Notes: generated from the sequence alone by a model not told the origin. Counted from the stretch's first letter, positions 15,842-25,004 are shown. The stretch is DNA of 42,411 bases from Alistipes sp. (GCA_017547175.1 JAFYQI010000004.1:1-42411); one strand, 5' to 3'. Made by a program: numbers and translations.

Positions 15842-17581
15842 TTAGGCCTCCATGATGCTCTTCAGCAGCACGTCCTTAGCAGCCTTCTCAGCCAGCTCCG
15901 GAGCCTTGGCAATAGCCGACTTCAGCTGAGCCTTAGCAGCAGCTACCTGACCCTCCTTGGCAGCGATTACAGCGCGGAGGTAATCGGCATCAGCCGACGT
16001 CTCGTTAGCGATAGCCTTCTTGGCGGCAGCCAGGTCGTTGTTCATTACATAAGCGATAGCGGCATTGTAACCCTCGAGCTGAGCAACAGCAGCCTGGTAG
16101 TTACCCTCTGCAGCAGCAACAGCAGCCTTAGCCTCAGCGTCAGCAGCAGCTACATACTTCTTGGCAGCAGCCGTGTTACCGTTAGCCAGGTTAGCCAGCA
16201 GCAGGTTCTTGCTCAGGTCAGCAGCCGAATTCGTCTTAGCAGCCTGCTCGAAAGCCTTCAGGGCCTCGGTCAGCTCACCGGCCTTCGTCAGAGCAACACC
16301 CATGTTGTTCCATACGCGAGCGTCGTTCGCATACTCCTTAGCAGCCTGCTTCAGAATAGCAACAGCCTCAGCGGGGGTCTTAGCGAGCTCCTGAGCCGTG
16401 AAGAGGTACTCCTCAACGGTCATGTTCTCACCCTTAGCAGCAGCAGCCAGCAGCTCGGCGTCCGTCTTGCCCTGGATGTCGGTGCTGTTTACGATCTGAG
16501 CACGACGCAACTCGGGGAGCACGTCATCCTTCAGCTCGCCGTAAACCGACGACAGGTTCTTGATCTCAGCCTCACGCTCAGCGGGCGAGTTGTAGAGGCT
16601 CAGTACCTGCAGAATCAGGTTCTTATCCTTGATGTCCGAAGCGGCAACCATCTCCTTGAAGCCGTCCCAGTCCTCACCATAAGCAGCAGCGTCTACATCG
16701 AGACCCGTCTCGGCCAGAACCTTGGCTACAACCTTCTTCGACGACTCGCTACGAGCCTTCGAGAGCTTGTCGTTGAACTTCTCCGGACCATCGGGCGAAG
16801 CGTAACCCTTCACGGCGATGTTCTGCGTAGCACGGTCGTTACCGAGCTTCTCATCTACGTCAGCCTTGAAAGCGTCGAGGTTAGCAGCAGCCTGATTCTT
16901 CTTCGTTACCTTCGACGAGTTGATGGCATAGAGCAGGTCGGTCTTGTTAACAACCGTCGTAACACGCTTGTAGTTGTTAGCCATGTTCTCCATCATCTCA
17001 CCGTACTTGATATCCTTCTGGAGCGTGTTCAGACCGTAAGCAACTACGAGACCGAACTCGCGCTCGATGGCGCTCTTGGCAGCAGCGTCGCTACCGGCGA
17101 GGATAGCAGCCTCCTCCTTGGTCGGGATGGCACCGTTGTTCAGGTTCACCAGCGTGAACTCCTTGCACTTGCCATTGGGGCACTTAACCTCAGCTCGCAT
17201 CTGCAGTACGCACTCGTCCATGCGAGCGTCGTAGGGGAACTCAACGTGCATCGTGTAGTTACCACCGTTGTTCTTGTCTACAACAGCATAGTTCTCGTCA
17301 ACCTTCGAGCCCTGGAAGTACTTCGTCTGGCCAGCTACCTCGCCACCCTCGAATACGATAACGGGCGTTACCTTCAGCACAGCCTTCTTGTTGAAGTACT
17401 CAACCGGGAAGGTTACATTAACATCGGCAGCAACAACGCCGTTGTTCAGTACCAGAATCTCGGGCGTGCAGGTTACATTCACCTCGTCCTGGGCCTTGCC
17501 CATCTTCTTGAAGCAGTTGCAGCTCGAGAAAGCCAGCGCGGCAGCAACGAGCACCACGCTCAGTTTCATGAAGTTTTTCAT
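15842..17581 (-). CDS. OmpA-like/TPR lipoprotein
   Basis: The 579-residue protein starts with a lipoprotein signal (LAFSSC, C21). It has an N-terminal beta-rich region (about 35-145), a region containing an OmpA-like segment (about 205-365, with VKGYASPDGPEKFNDKLSKAR), and a C-terminal alanine-rich TPR segment (about 415-570, with ARVWNNMGVALTKAGELTEAL). The OmpA-like part suggests peptidoglycan contact from the periplasmic side of the outer membrane; TPRs suggest protein binding. The exact function is unknown. Codon use is highly biased, as in highly expressed genes, which leaves an uninterrupted frame of 624 codons on the opposite strand. It is a single gene with its own promoter. Confidence 0.75.
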   Translation of the reverse strand: MKNFMKLSVVLVAAALAFSSCNCFKKMGKAQDEVNVTCTPEILVLNNGVVAADVNVTFPVEYFNKKAVLKVTPVIVFEGGEVAGQTKYFQGSKVDENYAVVDKNNGGNYTMHVEFPYDARMDECVLQMRAEVKCPNGKCKEFTLVNLNNGAIPTKEEAAILAGSDAAAKSAIEREFGLVVAYGLNTLQKDIKYGEMMENMANNYKRVTTVVNKTDLLYAINSSKVTKKNQAAANLDAFKADVDEKLGNDRATQNIAVKGYASPDGPEKFNDKLSKARSESSKKVVAKVLAETGLDVDAAAYGEDWDGFKEMVAASDIKDKNLILQVLSLYNSPAEREAEIKNLSSVYGELKDDVLPELRRAQIVNSTDIQGKTDAELLAAAAKGENMTVEEYLFTAQELAKTPAEAVAILKQAAKEYANDARVWNNMGVALTKAGELTEALKAFEQAAKTNSAADLSKNLLLANLANGNTAAAKKYVAAADAEAKAAVAAAEGNYQAAVAQLEGYNAAIAYVMNNDLAAAKKAIANETSADADYLRAVIAAKEGQVAAAKAQLKSAIAKAPELAEKAAKDVLLKSIMEA

Positions 17582-17644
17582 AATTTGTTTGTTTATTAAA
17601 GTGTTATTTGTTTGTTGTTTTTGCTATTGCTTGCGCGTCACTCG

Positions 17645-17652
17645 CAAATATA
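17645..17652 (-). promoter_or_regulatory. -7 element of the OmpA/TPR lipoprotein
   Basis: TATATTTG on the minus strand matches TAnnTTTG and lies 63 bases before the ATG. It begins exactly where the T-run of the pnp terminator ends. Confidence 0.6.
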
Positions 17653-17714
17653 AAAAAAGAACTCGAAAAATGCTATCTTTTCAACTCGAAAATGATACTC
17701 TCGAGTTCTTTTTT
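17653..17714 (-). terminator. Likely pnp terminator: long inverted repeat
   Basis: AAAAAAGAACTCGA (17653-17666) and TCGAGTTCTTTTTT (17701-17714) are a perfect 14-bp inverted repeat separated by 34 bases. On the minus strand the 3' arm ends in a T-run, placing termination 10-70 bases after the pnp stop. The same CGAGTT word occurs a third time inside the loop. Confidence 0.6.
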
Positions 17715-17724
17715 ATTGGACTGA

Positions 17725-19941
17725 CTATTTGTGGTCGTTCTTCTCACGACGCGGACGATCCTGACGCTCGGGGCGGGGACGACGCTCGCGCTCTACATAA
17801 CCCTCCGGCTTGGGGAGCAGTACCTTGCGCGAGAGGCGGAGCTTACCCGTCTTCTCATCCAGGCCGATGAGCTTCACGTCGATCTCATCACCCTCCTTGA
17901 TACCGGTCTCCTCCATCGTCTCGAAACGCTTGTAGTCGATCTCCGAGATGTGCAGCAGCGCATCTTTGCCGGGCATGATCTCTACGAAGGCACCGAAGGC
18001 AACGATCGAACGAACCTTACCGTGATAAGTCTCACCTACCTCGGGAATAGCCACGATAGCCTTGATGCGGGCCAGAGCACCGTCCAACGACTCCTTGTTT
18101 ACGCCGAAGATATCTACGATACCCTTCTCGTCCACCTCCGTAATGGTGATGGTGGTCTGCGTCGTCTTCTGAATATCCTGGATTACCTTACCACCGGGGC
18201 CGATCACAGCACCGATCATATCCTGCGGGATGGTGATCTGTACGATGCGAGGAACGAACTCACGGTAGTCCTCACGCGGCTCGGCGATCGTCTCGGTCAG
18301 CTTGCCCAGGATGTGCAGACGACCCTGACGGGCCTGCTCCAGAGCGGCAGCCAATACCTCGTACGACAGACCGTCAACCTTGATATCCATCTGCGTAGCG
18401 GTGATACCATCCTTCGTGCCCGTTACCTTGAAGTCCATGTCACCCAAGTGGTCCTCGTCACCCAAGATATCCGACAGCACGGCCCACTTGCCCGTTGCCG
18501 AATCCGAGATCAGACCCATGGCGATACCCGAAACGGGCTTCTTGAGCTTCACACCGGCATCCATCAGGGCCAGCGTACCGGCGCAAACCGTTGCCATCGA
18601 CGACGAACCGTTCGACTCCAGAATATCCGAAACTACGCGAACAGCATAGGGGTTCTCCTCGCCCAGCGGAATCATCGGCTTCAGGGCGCGCCATGCCAGG
18701 TGGCCGTGACCGATCTCGCGACGCGACAGACCACGCGTAGGACGGGCCTCACCGGTCGAGAAGGGCGGGAAGTTATAGTGCAGTACGAACTGCTCAGTAC
18801 CCTGTACGAGCACCTCGTCCTTCACCTTCTCGTCGAGCTTCGTACCGAGCGTTACGGTCGTGAGCGACTGCGTTTCACCACGCGTAAAGATGGCCGAACC
18901 GTGAGCGCAGGGCAGATAACCTACCTCGCACCAGATGGGACGAATCTCGTCCGTGCGACGACCGTCGAGACGCTTACCCTCGTCGAGGATCATGTTGCGC
19001 ATCGCCTTCTTCTGTACGTCATCGTGGAAATATTTGTGAATCAGGACAGCCTTCTCCTCGAGCTCCTCCTCCGTGAAACGGGCGGCGAACTCAGCCTCGA
19101 GGTTGTTGAAGAGCTCCTCGCGCTCGTGCTTCATCGTGCCGCTCGTGGCGATGGCGTAAGCCTTATCGTAGAGCTCCGTGATGATCGTCTGGCGCAACTC
19201 CTCGTCGTTGGTCTCGTGGCAGTACTCGCGCTTTACGTCCTTGCCCAGCTCCTTCGAGAGCTCGATCTGTACGGCGCAGTGCTTCTTGATCTCCTCGTGA
19301 GCGAACTTGATGGCACCAAGCATTACCTCCTCCGAGACCTCCTTCATCTCACCCTCTACCATGAGGATGTTGTCGATCGTACCGCCGACCATGATATCCA
19401 GGTCGCACTCCTCCATCTCCGAGAAGCCCGGGTTGATCTTGTACTCGCCGTTCTTGCGAACTACGCGAACCTCCGAGATCGGACCACCGAACGGAATATC
19501 CGATACGGCCAGGGCAGCCGAAGCGGCCAGACCGGCCAATGCATCGGGCTGAATATCCTTCTCGGCCGAGATCAGGTTTACCGTCACGAATACCTCGGCG
19601 TGGTAATCTGCGGGGAAGAGGGGGCGCAGTGCGCGGTCGATCAGACGAGCCGTCAGCACCTCGCTATCGTTGGCTTTACCTTCACGCTTCATAAAACCGC
19701 CGGGGTAGCGACCACATGCGGCATACTTCTCTTTGTACTCAACCTGCAGGGGCATAAAATCCGTGTCAGGCTTAGCATCCTTGGCGGCCACAACCGTACC
19801 GAGGAGCATCGTGCCGCCCATCTTGACGACCACCGCACCGTCGGCCTGCTTGGCCAGCTTGCCCGTTTCGATCTCGATCACGCGACCGTCGGCCAACGTA
19901 ATCTCTTTACGGACAGCATTGTACAGCTTCTTTTCTTCCAT
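17725..19941 (-). CDS. pnp: Polyribonucleotide nucleotidyltransferase (PNPase)
   Basis: The 738-residue exoribonuclease degrades RNA 3' to 5' by phosphorolysis. It has two RNase PH domains (about 10-230 and 315-545; the second contains [16 protein letters not shown] and the active-site segment [19 protein letters not shown]). It also has a KH domain ([15 protein letters not shown]) and an S1 domain ([28 protein letters not shown]). The last 30 or so residues are an Arg/Pro-rich charged tail. It follows rpsO in the classical rpsO-pnp order, 100 bases apart, with a hairpin between and no promoter of its own that I can see. Confidence 0.96.
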   Translation of the reverse strand: MEEKKLYNAVRKEITLADGRVIEIETGKLAKQADGAVVVKMGGTMLLGTVVAAKDAKPDTDFMPLQVEYKEKYAACGRYPGGFMKREGKANDSEVLTARLIDRALRPLFPADYHAEVFVTVNLISAEKDIQPDALAGLAASAALAVSDIPFGGPISEVRVVRKNGEYKINPGFSEMEECDLDIMVGGTIDNILMVEGEMKEVSEEVMLGAIKFAHEEIKKHCAVQIELSKELGKDVKREYCHETNDEELRQTIITELYDKAYAIATSGTMKHEREELFNNLEAEFAARFTEEELEEKAVLIHKYFHDDVQKKAMRNMILDEGKRLDGRRTDEIRPIWCEVGYLPCAHGSAIFTRGETQSLTTVTLGTKLDEKVKDEVLVQGTEQFVLHYNFPPFSTGEARPTRGLSRREIGHGHLAWRALKPMIPLGEENPYAVRVVSDILESNGSSSMATVCAGTLALMDAGVKLKKPVSGIAMGLISDSATGKWAVLSDILGDEDHLGDMDFKVTGTKDGITATQMDIKVDGLSYEVLAAALEQARQGRLHILGKLTETIAEPREDYREFVPRIVQITIPQDMIGAVIGPGGKVIQDIQKTTQTTITITEVDEKGIVDIFGVNKESLDGALARIKAIVAIPEVGETYHGKVRSIVAFGAFVEIMPGKDALLHISEIDYKRFETMEETGIKEGDEIDVKLIGLDEKTGKLRLSRKVLLPKPEGYVERERRPRPERQDRPRREKNDHK

Positions 19942-19995
19942 GATTGTTTTGTTTCCTATTGAATGTGTTTGTCGTTGTTTCTTTACGAAAATGAA

Positions 19996-20022
19996 GGCAA
20001 CCCCTGCAAGCAGGGAATTGCC
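19996..20022 (-). promoter_or_regulatory. Hairpin between rpsO and pnp
   Basis: GGCAA-CCCCTG and CAGGG-AA-TTGCC form a stem of about 10 base pairs with small asymmetries, 20 bases after the rpsO stop. The following T-run is poor (TTCATTTT), so it could be a leaky terminator or an RNase processing site. In E. coli the same intergenic position holds the RNase III site that controls pnp. Confidence 0.55.
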
Positions 20023-20041
20023 CTCATCTCTTCCTCGCGGA

Positions 20042-20314
20042 TTACTTGCGGAGGTTCAGCTTCTTCACGATAGCACGGTAGCGCTCGATGTCCACTGCCT
20101 TCAAGTACTCCAGCAACTGACGACGCTTACCAATCATACGCAACATGGCGCGCTGCGTACCAAAGTCGTGACGGTTGCTCTTGAGGTGCTCCGTAAGGTG
20201 GGCAATACGGTACGAAAACAGGGCAATCTGGCTCTCGGGCGAACCCGTATCCGTGTTAGACTTGCCGTACTGACCGAAAAGCTCTTGCTTTTTCTCTGCT
20301 GTTAAATAAGCCAT
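20042..20314 (-). CDS. rpsO: Ribosomal protein S15
   Basis: The 90-residue product is a full-length S15, the 16S rRNA central-domain binder. It has the conserved segments [23 protein letters not shown] and [18 protein letters not shown]. It is preceded by a structured leader of about 70 bases, and pnp follows. Confidence 0.97.
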   Translation of the reverse strand: MAYLTAEKKQELFGQYGKSNTDTGSPESQIALFSYRIAHLTEHLKSNRHDFGTQRAMLRMIGKRRQLLEYLKAVDIERYRAIVKKLNLRK

Positions 20315-20340
20315 AAAATTTGTTTGATTATTTAAGTTCC

Positions 20341-20386
20341 ACTCTACGACGCATTCCCCTTACTCGGAATAGCGCCAGAGCGTCGC
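20341..20386 (-). promoter_or_regulatory. Structured rpsO leader, possible S15 autoregulatory element
   Basis: Between the promoter and rpsO the RNA can pair CGACGC with GCGTCG (20380-20385 with 20347-20352). An ATTCC/GGAAT stem lies directly on top (20366-20370 with 20353-20357), with an eight-base loop and a nine-base one-sided bulge. S15 is known to repress its own mRNA in several phyla through unrelated structures. The role here is inference. Confidence 0.45.
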
Positions 20387-20387
20387 G

Positions 20388-20395
20388 CAAAGGTA
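20388..20395 (-). promoter_or_regulatory. -7 element of rpsO
   Basis: TACCTTTG on the minus strand is a consensus -7 element and gives a leader of about 70 bases. No exact -33 TTTG is found at 19-21 bases. Confidence 0.7.
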
Positions 20396-20682
20396 CGAAT
20401 TAAATTGACAATTACGAAGTAAAGCCCCAAAAAAAGCCTCGATTTGATCGAAAAAATACGCTTTTGGACGATGAATTTCCTTTTTTGAGGTCGAAACGGC
20501 GCGAAATGGGTCTTCGAAGCCGATTTTTGCGACGGATGTGTCTTGTTGCCCTACGTGCGTTGGCGTACAATTTTGTGCTGAATGGTTGCCTGAAGGCTTG
20601 CGGCAGATGTGGTAGCATGAGCGGTTGTCGAGTGTGCCTTTTTTGGCATTTTTTTGCTGAAATGACGAGTCGCAGTTATGGC
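20396..20682. other. Gene-free stretch between rpsO promoter and LtaS-like gene
   Basis: There is no credible coding region. Several overlapping short frames on both strands show no domain and no promoter. The segment is T-rich on the plus strand with scattered T-runs, and I see no repeat or hairpin that stands out beyond the terminator at 20683-20712. Confidence 0.5.
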
Positions 20683-20712
20683 AAAAAAGCCTGTCCAATT
20701 TATGGGCAGGCT
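20683..20712 (-). terminator. Intrinsic terminator of the LtaS-like gene
   Basis: AGCCTG (20688-20693) and CAGGCT (20707-20712) form the stem, extended by inner CC/GG pairs. A TTTTT run follows on the minus strand, about 25 bases after the stop codon. Confidence 0.8.
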
Positions 20713-20737
20713 CTTTTGATAGGGTCGGTTGATGGAT

Positions 20738-22780
20738 CTATTCCGAATATTGGTAATAGGCGATGGCGTGGTGGAGGACCGTGGAGTCGATCTGCTCCAC
20801 CGGTTCGAGGGCATGGGGATTCTCCTCCGTGGAAACGATGCGCAGTTGGCGCACGCGTTTCACGGGCGAAAGAATCGTGAGCAGATCGCCCTCGACGTAA
20901 CCCAAATCCTGGTAGGTAGCCACGAAGGCGCGCTCGGTGTAGCCCTCCTCGAAGATCGAGCGACCGTAGAAGGGTGACTTATAGCCGATGCCGGCCACGT
21001 CGAGCAGGGTGGGCGTGAGGTCGATTTGCGACACAAGGTGCTCCACAACTTGCGGCTCTACGACGCCCGGCGCGAAGATGACGGCCGGAATGTGATACTT
21101 CTCGAGCGGAATCTCCGTGCTGCCGGCACTCGAGGCACAATGGTCAGCTGCCACGAGGAAAATCGTGTTGGCAAACCAGGGCTCTGAGGCTGCTGCGCGG
21201 AAGAATTCGCCCAAAGCGTAGTCGCTATACATCACGCCGCCCTTGCGTGATTTTGCGTCGTGCGGGATCGAAATTTTGCCTGCAGGATAGGTGAAGGGAC
21301 GGTGGTTGGAGACGCTCATGATGTGGGCGAAGAAGGGCTTGTCGTGTTGTGCGAGTTCACCCAAAGTGCGGATGGCTTTGCGGTAGCTATCCTCGTCGCA
21401 GACGCCCCAAATGTTCTGGAAACTAATCTCTTCGGGGGTGTATTGCTTCTGGTCCACGATGCGATAGCCGTTGCCACCGAAGAAGGACTCCATATTGTCG
21501 AAATAGGCATTGCCTCCGTAGAAGTAGCAGACCTCGTAGCCTTGCTCAGCCAGAATCTCGCCCAGCGTGGTGCAGGAGGTGTTATCCGTGCGCTTGATGA
21601 TGCTTTGGCCCGGGCAAGGGGGGAGCGAGAGGGTTACCGCCTCCAAACCGCGCACCGTGCGATTACCCGTTGCATAGACCCTGTCGAAAGCCAAACCGCT
21701 GCGGTAGAGCGAGTCGAGCGTCGGGGTGAGCTGCTCCTCGTTGCCAAAGCGGGCCATATACTCGGCGCTCATGCTTTCGAGCGTGACGAGTACCAAATTG
21801 TAAGGCTTCTCGGTCGTTTTGGCGGCAATCGAGCGTGAAATGCCCTCCTCGCTTTGATAGGTGCTTTGCAGGTAGTCGGCTACCTCCTCGGTGGGGCGTG
21901 TCAGGTAGAAATCACGGTACGAAAGTTCGTTTTTGAGGAATGCGTCGTAGAAGCGTTGCAGGCCGTTGGCTTGCAATTCGTTAGCATAGACGTTGGGGCT
22001 GTTCTGGAAGCGCAGGTTGAACGAGATGAGGCTGACTGCCACCAGGCACATCACGGCGTACAACGGCGTGGTTATCCATCGCCACGTGGGGGCGTTGAGG
22101 GGCTTCTCGATCTGCTTCACGTTGCGGAAGAGCAGGTGGTGTACGAGGAGGGTTGCCAATACCAGTCCCGTGATGATCGGCACCATCGGATAGGACTCCA
22201 TGATATTACCCACCACCTCGTGGGTATAGACCAGATAATCAACTGCAATGAAGTTGTAACGCACGCCAAATTCGTTCCAGAAGAAGTATTCGCTGATACC
22301 GTTAAAGAGGATGGCTCCTACGTAGATAGTCGTCAGCAGGAAGAACCAAACACGTGTCCAATAGGGACGAATCGCAGGCACAAAGAGGCGCAGAGCGAAG
22401 CTGACGCTCCAATACCAAAATACGGCCGTGGCGATGCGACGGGCTGCGCCGCTATACTGGTGGAAAATCGAGTTGAAAAAGAGCACGTAACACAATCCGC
22501 CTGCCAAAAGCGCGAGGATGATCCATCCCCAAGGTCGTTTGTATTTCTGCTCCGTGGCCGACAATAGAAACAGGAATAGAGGGATGCAGCCGAGCGTGAC
22601 GACGGCCAGGTCGTTTACGGCTCCGAGCAGGTAGATTTCAATCCATTCGATCAAGCTAAAATCGGTGGCAACGGTCTGCTCGTTGAAGAGTAATACGATG
22701 CGCAAAACGAACCCTACAACGAGGGCTAATGCGCCCAGGCGAAGGTAGATGTTTCGCAGTGCAGAGAAGGCGTTTTTCAT
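20738..22780 (-). CDS. LTA-synthase-like membrane phosphotransferase (sulfatase fold)
   Basis: The 680-residue inner-membrane protein has about five N-terminal transmembrane helices (within residues 12-260). A periplasmic alkaline-phosphatase/sulfatase-fold domain follows from about residue 325. The LtaS active-site residues are all present: E335 (VTLESMS), T375 (GNRTVRG), H493 (SNHRPF) and D546-H547 (AADHC). Family members transfer phosphoglycerol or related head groups from lipids to glycans. A Gram-negative cell has no lipoteichoic acid, so the acceptor is probably a periplasmic glucan, capsule or lipid A-type molecule; this is inference. It stands alone between its own -7 element and terminator. 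Confidence 0.85.
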   Translation of the reverse strand: MKNAFSALRNIYLRLGALALVVGFVLRIVLLFNEQTVATDFSLIEWIEIYLLGAVNDLAVVTLGCIPLFLFLLSATEQKYKRPWGWIILALLAGGLCYVLFFNSIFHQYSGAARRIATAVFWYWSVSFALRLFVPAIRPYWTRVWFFLLTTIYVGAILFNGISEYFFWNEFGVRYNFIAVDYLVYTHEVVGNIMESYPMVPIITGLVLATLLVHHLLFRNVKQIEKPLNAPTWRWITTPLYAVMCLVAVSLISFNLRFQNSPNVYANELQANGLQRFYDAFLKNELSYRDFYLTRPTEEVADYLQSTYQSEEGISRSIAAKTTEKPYNLVLVTLESMSAEYMARFGNEEQLTPTLDSLYRSGLAFDRVYATGNRTVRGLEAVTLSLPPCPGQSIIKRTDNTSCTTLGEILAEQGYEVCYFYGGNAYFDNMESFFGGNGYRIVDQKQYTPEEISFQNIWGVCDEDSYRKAIRTLGELAQHDKPFFAHIMSVSNHRPFTYPAGKISIPHDAKSRKGGVMYSDYALGEFFRAAASEPWFANTIFLVAADHCASSAGSTEIPLEKYHIPAVIFAPGVVEPQVVEHLVSQIDLTPTLLDVAGIGYKSPFYGRSIFEEGYTERAFVATYQDLGYVEGDLLTILSPVKRVRQLRIVSTEENPHALEPVEQIDSTVLHHAIAYYQYSE

Positions 22781-22820
22781 GGTGTTCTGCTCTTGGAAAA
22801 TAATGTTAAAAAGTGTGTTG

Positions 22821-22828
22821 CAAAGATA
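22821..22828 (-). promoter_or_regulatory. -7 element of the LtaS-like gene
   Basis: TATCTTTG on the minus strand lies 40 bases before the ATG. A TTTTG lies only 14 bases upstream, too close to be a standard -33 element. Confidence 0.6.
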
Positions 22829-23062
22829 GTGTTTTTTTGTTTCAAAATCTTATTAGTTAGGCCGAAAATAGTTATCGACAGTCGGGTCGAAAATAGGGCT
22901 TATTAATGTTTAAAAGCTACAAGTTTTGAACTTTGTATTAGGGGGGGGTAAAAGTTGCTGAAAATCAATATATTGAATTGCGCAGGTGGAGTTTTTTGGG
23001 GAAATTTTCAATGGGTGTTTCGTGCGAAAAATTGTTGAATTGGTAATATTTTGATGAAATGC
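22829..23062. other. Divergent intergenic region before the pilus operon
   Basis: AT-rich DNA without a gene separates the LtaS-like gene from the pilus operon. It contains a run of eight G at 22941-22948. I see no flanking inverted repeats that would indicate an invertible promoter. Confidence 0.5.
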
Positions 23063-23093
23063 TTGGTTACTTCGATTAAAATTTATAATTTTG
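23063..23093 (+). promoter_or_regulatory. Promoter of the pilus operon
   Basis: TAATTTTG (23086-23093) fits TAnnTTTG, and TTG (23063-23065) is 20 bases upstream. The first ATG (23104) is ten bases after the -7 element, so the leader is very short. No other clear promoter is seen up to 32161, which supports one operon. Confidence 0.65.
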
Positions 23094-23103
23094 AATCTAA
23101 TTT

Positions 23104-23967
23104 ATGAAGAGGTCTGTCGCATATAGTATCTTGATTGCACTCTTGTCCTTGGTGTGGCCCGCGATGGCGCAAGGACAAGAGGGTTGTGGCTATTCTTCGA
23201 GCGACCTCGGTTGTGCTGTATCGTTACAGCCGATCTTGGCGGCTGACCGGGTAAATGTAGACGGTGAGGGATTCCCCTCCCCATTTGTATGTGATACCCC
23301 CGGGGAGCGTGCTGAGTATGTGTCGGGGACGCCCTCTTTTGACTTCTCAACCGAACATTCCGAAAGTAGTACAGACGCGGACTCTTTGCATCACCGAACA
23401 GTTATGGCGGTGAAGACGAATCTGCTGTATGATGCTTTGTCGCTTGTCAATCTCTCGGTTGAATTCCCCATGGGAAAGCAATTTTCGGCGCTTGTTTATG
23501 GCCAATTTCCTTGGTGGAGATGGGGTGAGGCGCGCAACGAGTATTGCCTCCGCTTCCTGAGTCTGGGCGGTGAGGTGCGCTGGTGGGTTGCCCCCAGACC
23601 CCGGCCTGCAACGGTCAAACGGTTGGAGCGCGATCGGATGGTCGGCCATTTCCTCGGTGTATATGCCGAATCGGGCATGTGGGATTTTCAACGTCAGCGT
23701 GCTATTTGTCATCAGGGCGAGTTCTGGAGCGTCGGGTTGAGTTATGGCTACTCGGTCGCTGTCGGCCGTCGTGTGAATATGGAGTTCTCGCTTTCGGTGG
23801 GTTATGCTTCGATTCCCTACCGTGGTTATACGCCCAGCGAGGATTATGAAATTTTGTGGCGAGAACAAGATAAGAGCGGACGCTGGGGGTACTTCGGTCC
23901 CACCAAAGCGCAGATCTCGCTGATCGTGCCCATTACGTCGTCGAAGGGGAAAGGAGGTAGCCGATGA
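23104..23967 (+). CDS. DUF3575 family protein, first gene of the pilus operon
   Basis: The 287-residue protein has a signal peptide (cleavage after AMA at about residue 22), then about 75 low-conservation residues, then a DUF3575 domain from about residue 100. The domain begins AVKTNLLYDALSLVNLSVEFPMG and includes GVYAESGMWDF and SYGYSVAVGRRVNMEFSLSVGY. Its alternating strands suggest a small outer-membrane beta barrel. DUF3575 genes commonly lie beside fimbrillin genes in Bacteroidales, and a role in pilus assembly or anchoring is likely but unproven. Its stop overlaps the next start (ATGA). Confidence 0.8.
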   Translation: MKRSVAYSILIALLSLVWPAMAQGQEGCGYSSSDLGCAVSLQPILAADRVNVDGEGFPSPFVCDTPGERAEYVSGTPSFDFSTEHSESSTDADSLHHRTVMAVKTNLLYDALSLVNLSVEFPMGKQFSALVYGQFPWWRWGEARNEYCLRFLSLGGEVRWWVAPRPRPATVKRLERDRMVGHFLGVYAESGMWDFQRQRAICHQGEFWSVGLSYGYSVAVGRRVNMEFSLSVGYASIPYRGYTPSEDYEILWREQDKSGRWGYFGPTKAQISLIVPITSSKGKGGSR

Positions 23968-25004
23968 TCCGTTTGCGTTTCCTGCTCCCGTTGGTGGCGT
24001 TGTTGTTTGTTGCGTGCGAACATCGTCCGTTGACAGACCCCGATACGAGCCACTACATCCGCATCTATTTGGATGAGGAGATTCGGAATGTGACCTACGG
24101 CTTCTACAACGAGGCGATCGAACACCCCGAATACGAGCGTCCGAAGGTGATGCGTGTGCTCCTTGCTGATCCTGTAACCGATGTTGTGGTGGCTGAGCGT
24201 TATCTGCAAAATCAGGGTCAGGACGAGCGAGGCTACTATTTTGAGGGTTATATCCAGGCACCTGCCGGCAAATATAATCTGATGACCTACTCATTTGGCT
24301 CGGCCGTGACGCTGATCGGCAACGAAAACAGCTTTTACGCCATGGAGGCTTATACCGATGCGTTGAGCGATCACTATCTGCAGTATATTCCGTCGTCTCG
24401 TGTCGATGTGAGTGACGCGCCGATTCGTTATGCACCGGAGCACATTTTTCACGAGGTGGCTGAGCCGCTTGTCATTAAGCATAGCTCAGGGGTTGATACC
24501 CTGTATGCCCCCTCGGGCGACTATTTCCGTGCACATACGATGGTCAAGAGCTATTACCTTCAGGTGCGGGTGAGCGGTTTCGAGTGGATTCATACGGCGG
24601 TCTCGCTGTTGAGCGGCATGGCCGGCTCGGTAAAGATGCATGCCCACAACGAGATCAATACGGAAGCCCCCGTGAATGTCTTCTTCCCGATGAAATACAC
24701 CGACAAGAAGGCTGCGCGCGATGCGACCACCGCAACCCTTTATGCCACCTTTAACACCTTCGGTAAGATACCCGATGCGACGTCTATCTATACGCTCAAC
24801 CTGGAGTTTGTGCGAGGTGATGGCTCGTCGCAGGTCGAACAGATCGATATTACAGCGTTGTTCGATACGCCGATGGCACGCGAGAAGCAGTGGCTGATCC
24901 TTGATCACGAGATTGTTGTTACGCCGCCGGAAGGGGCTACCAATGGTGGTATGTCGCCTGGCGTGAATAAGTGGGAAGATGTAGAGGGCGATTTGCAGAT
25001 GTAA
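23964..25004 (+). CDS. DUF5119 lipoprotein, putative pilus anchor
   Basis: The 346-residue lipoprotein (lipobox FVAC, C18) resembles the DUF5119 family, which is found beside type V pilin genes and related in arrangement to FimB/Mfa2-type anchor proteins. It has two beta-rich halves, with YNLMTYSFGSAVTLIGN in the first and an Mfa2-like strand set (YYLQVRVSGFEWIHTAVSLLSGMAG) in the second. Unlike the four pilins downstream, it has no Thr-Arg-Ala/Gly maturation site, as expected for an anchor that keeps its lipid. It overlaps the DUF3575 gene by four bases, so they are translationally coupled. Confidence 0.75.
   Translation: MIRLRFLLPLVALLFVACEHRPLTDPDTSHYIRIYLDEEIRNVTYGFYNEAIEHPEYERPKVMRVLLADPVTDVVVAERYLQNQGQDERGYYFEGYIQAPAGKYNLMTYSFGSAVTLIGNENSFYAMEAYTDALSDHYLQYIPSSRVDVSDAPIRYAPEHIFHEVAEPLVIKHSSGVDTLYAPSGDYFRAHTMVKSYYLQVRVSGFEWIHTAVSLLSGMAGSVKMHAHNEINTEAPVNVFFPMKYTDKKAARDATTATLYATFNTFGKIPDATSIYTLNLEFVRGDGSSQVEQIDITALFDTPMAREKQWLILDHEIVVTPPEGATNGGMSPGVNKWEDVEGDLQM

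Noticed and set aside
15725..17599. A 624-codon plus-strand frame opposite the OmpA/TPR lipoprotein
   Set aside because: Its translation is a low-complexity Leu/Ser/Val string without domains. The minus-strand frame has a lipobox, OmpA-like and TPR segments and a promoter.
17731..19962. A 743-codon plus-strand frame opposite pnp
   Set aside because: PNPase on the minus strand is unmistakable. The opposite frame is a codon-bias shadow.
22829..23062. Possible invertible promoter for the pilus operon
   Set aside because: Phase-variable surface loci are common in this order, but I found no flanking inverted repeats and no invertase gene here.
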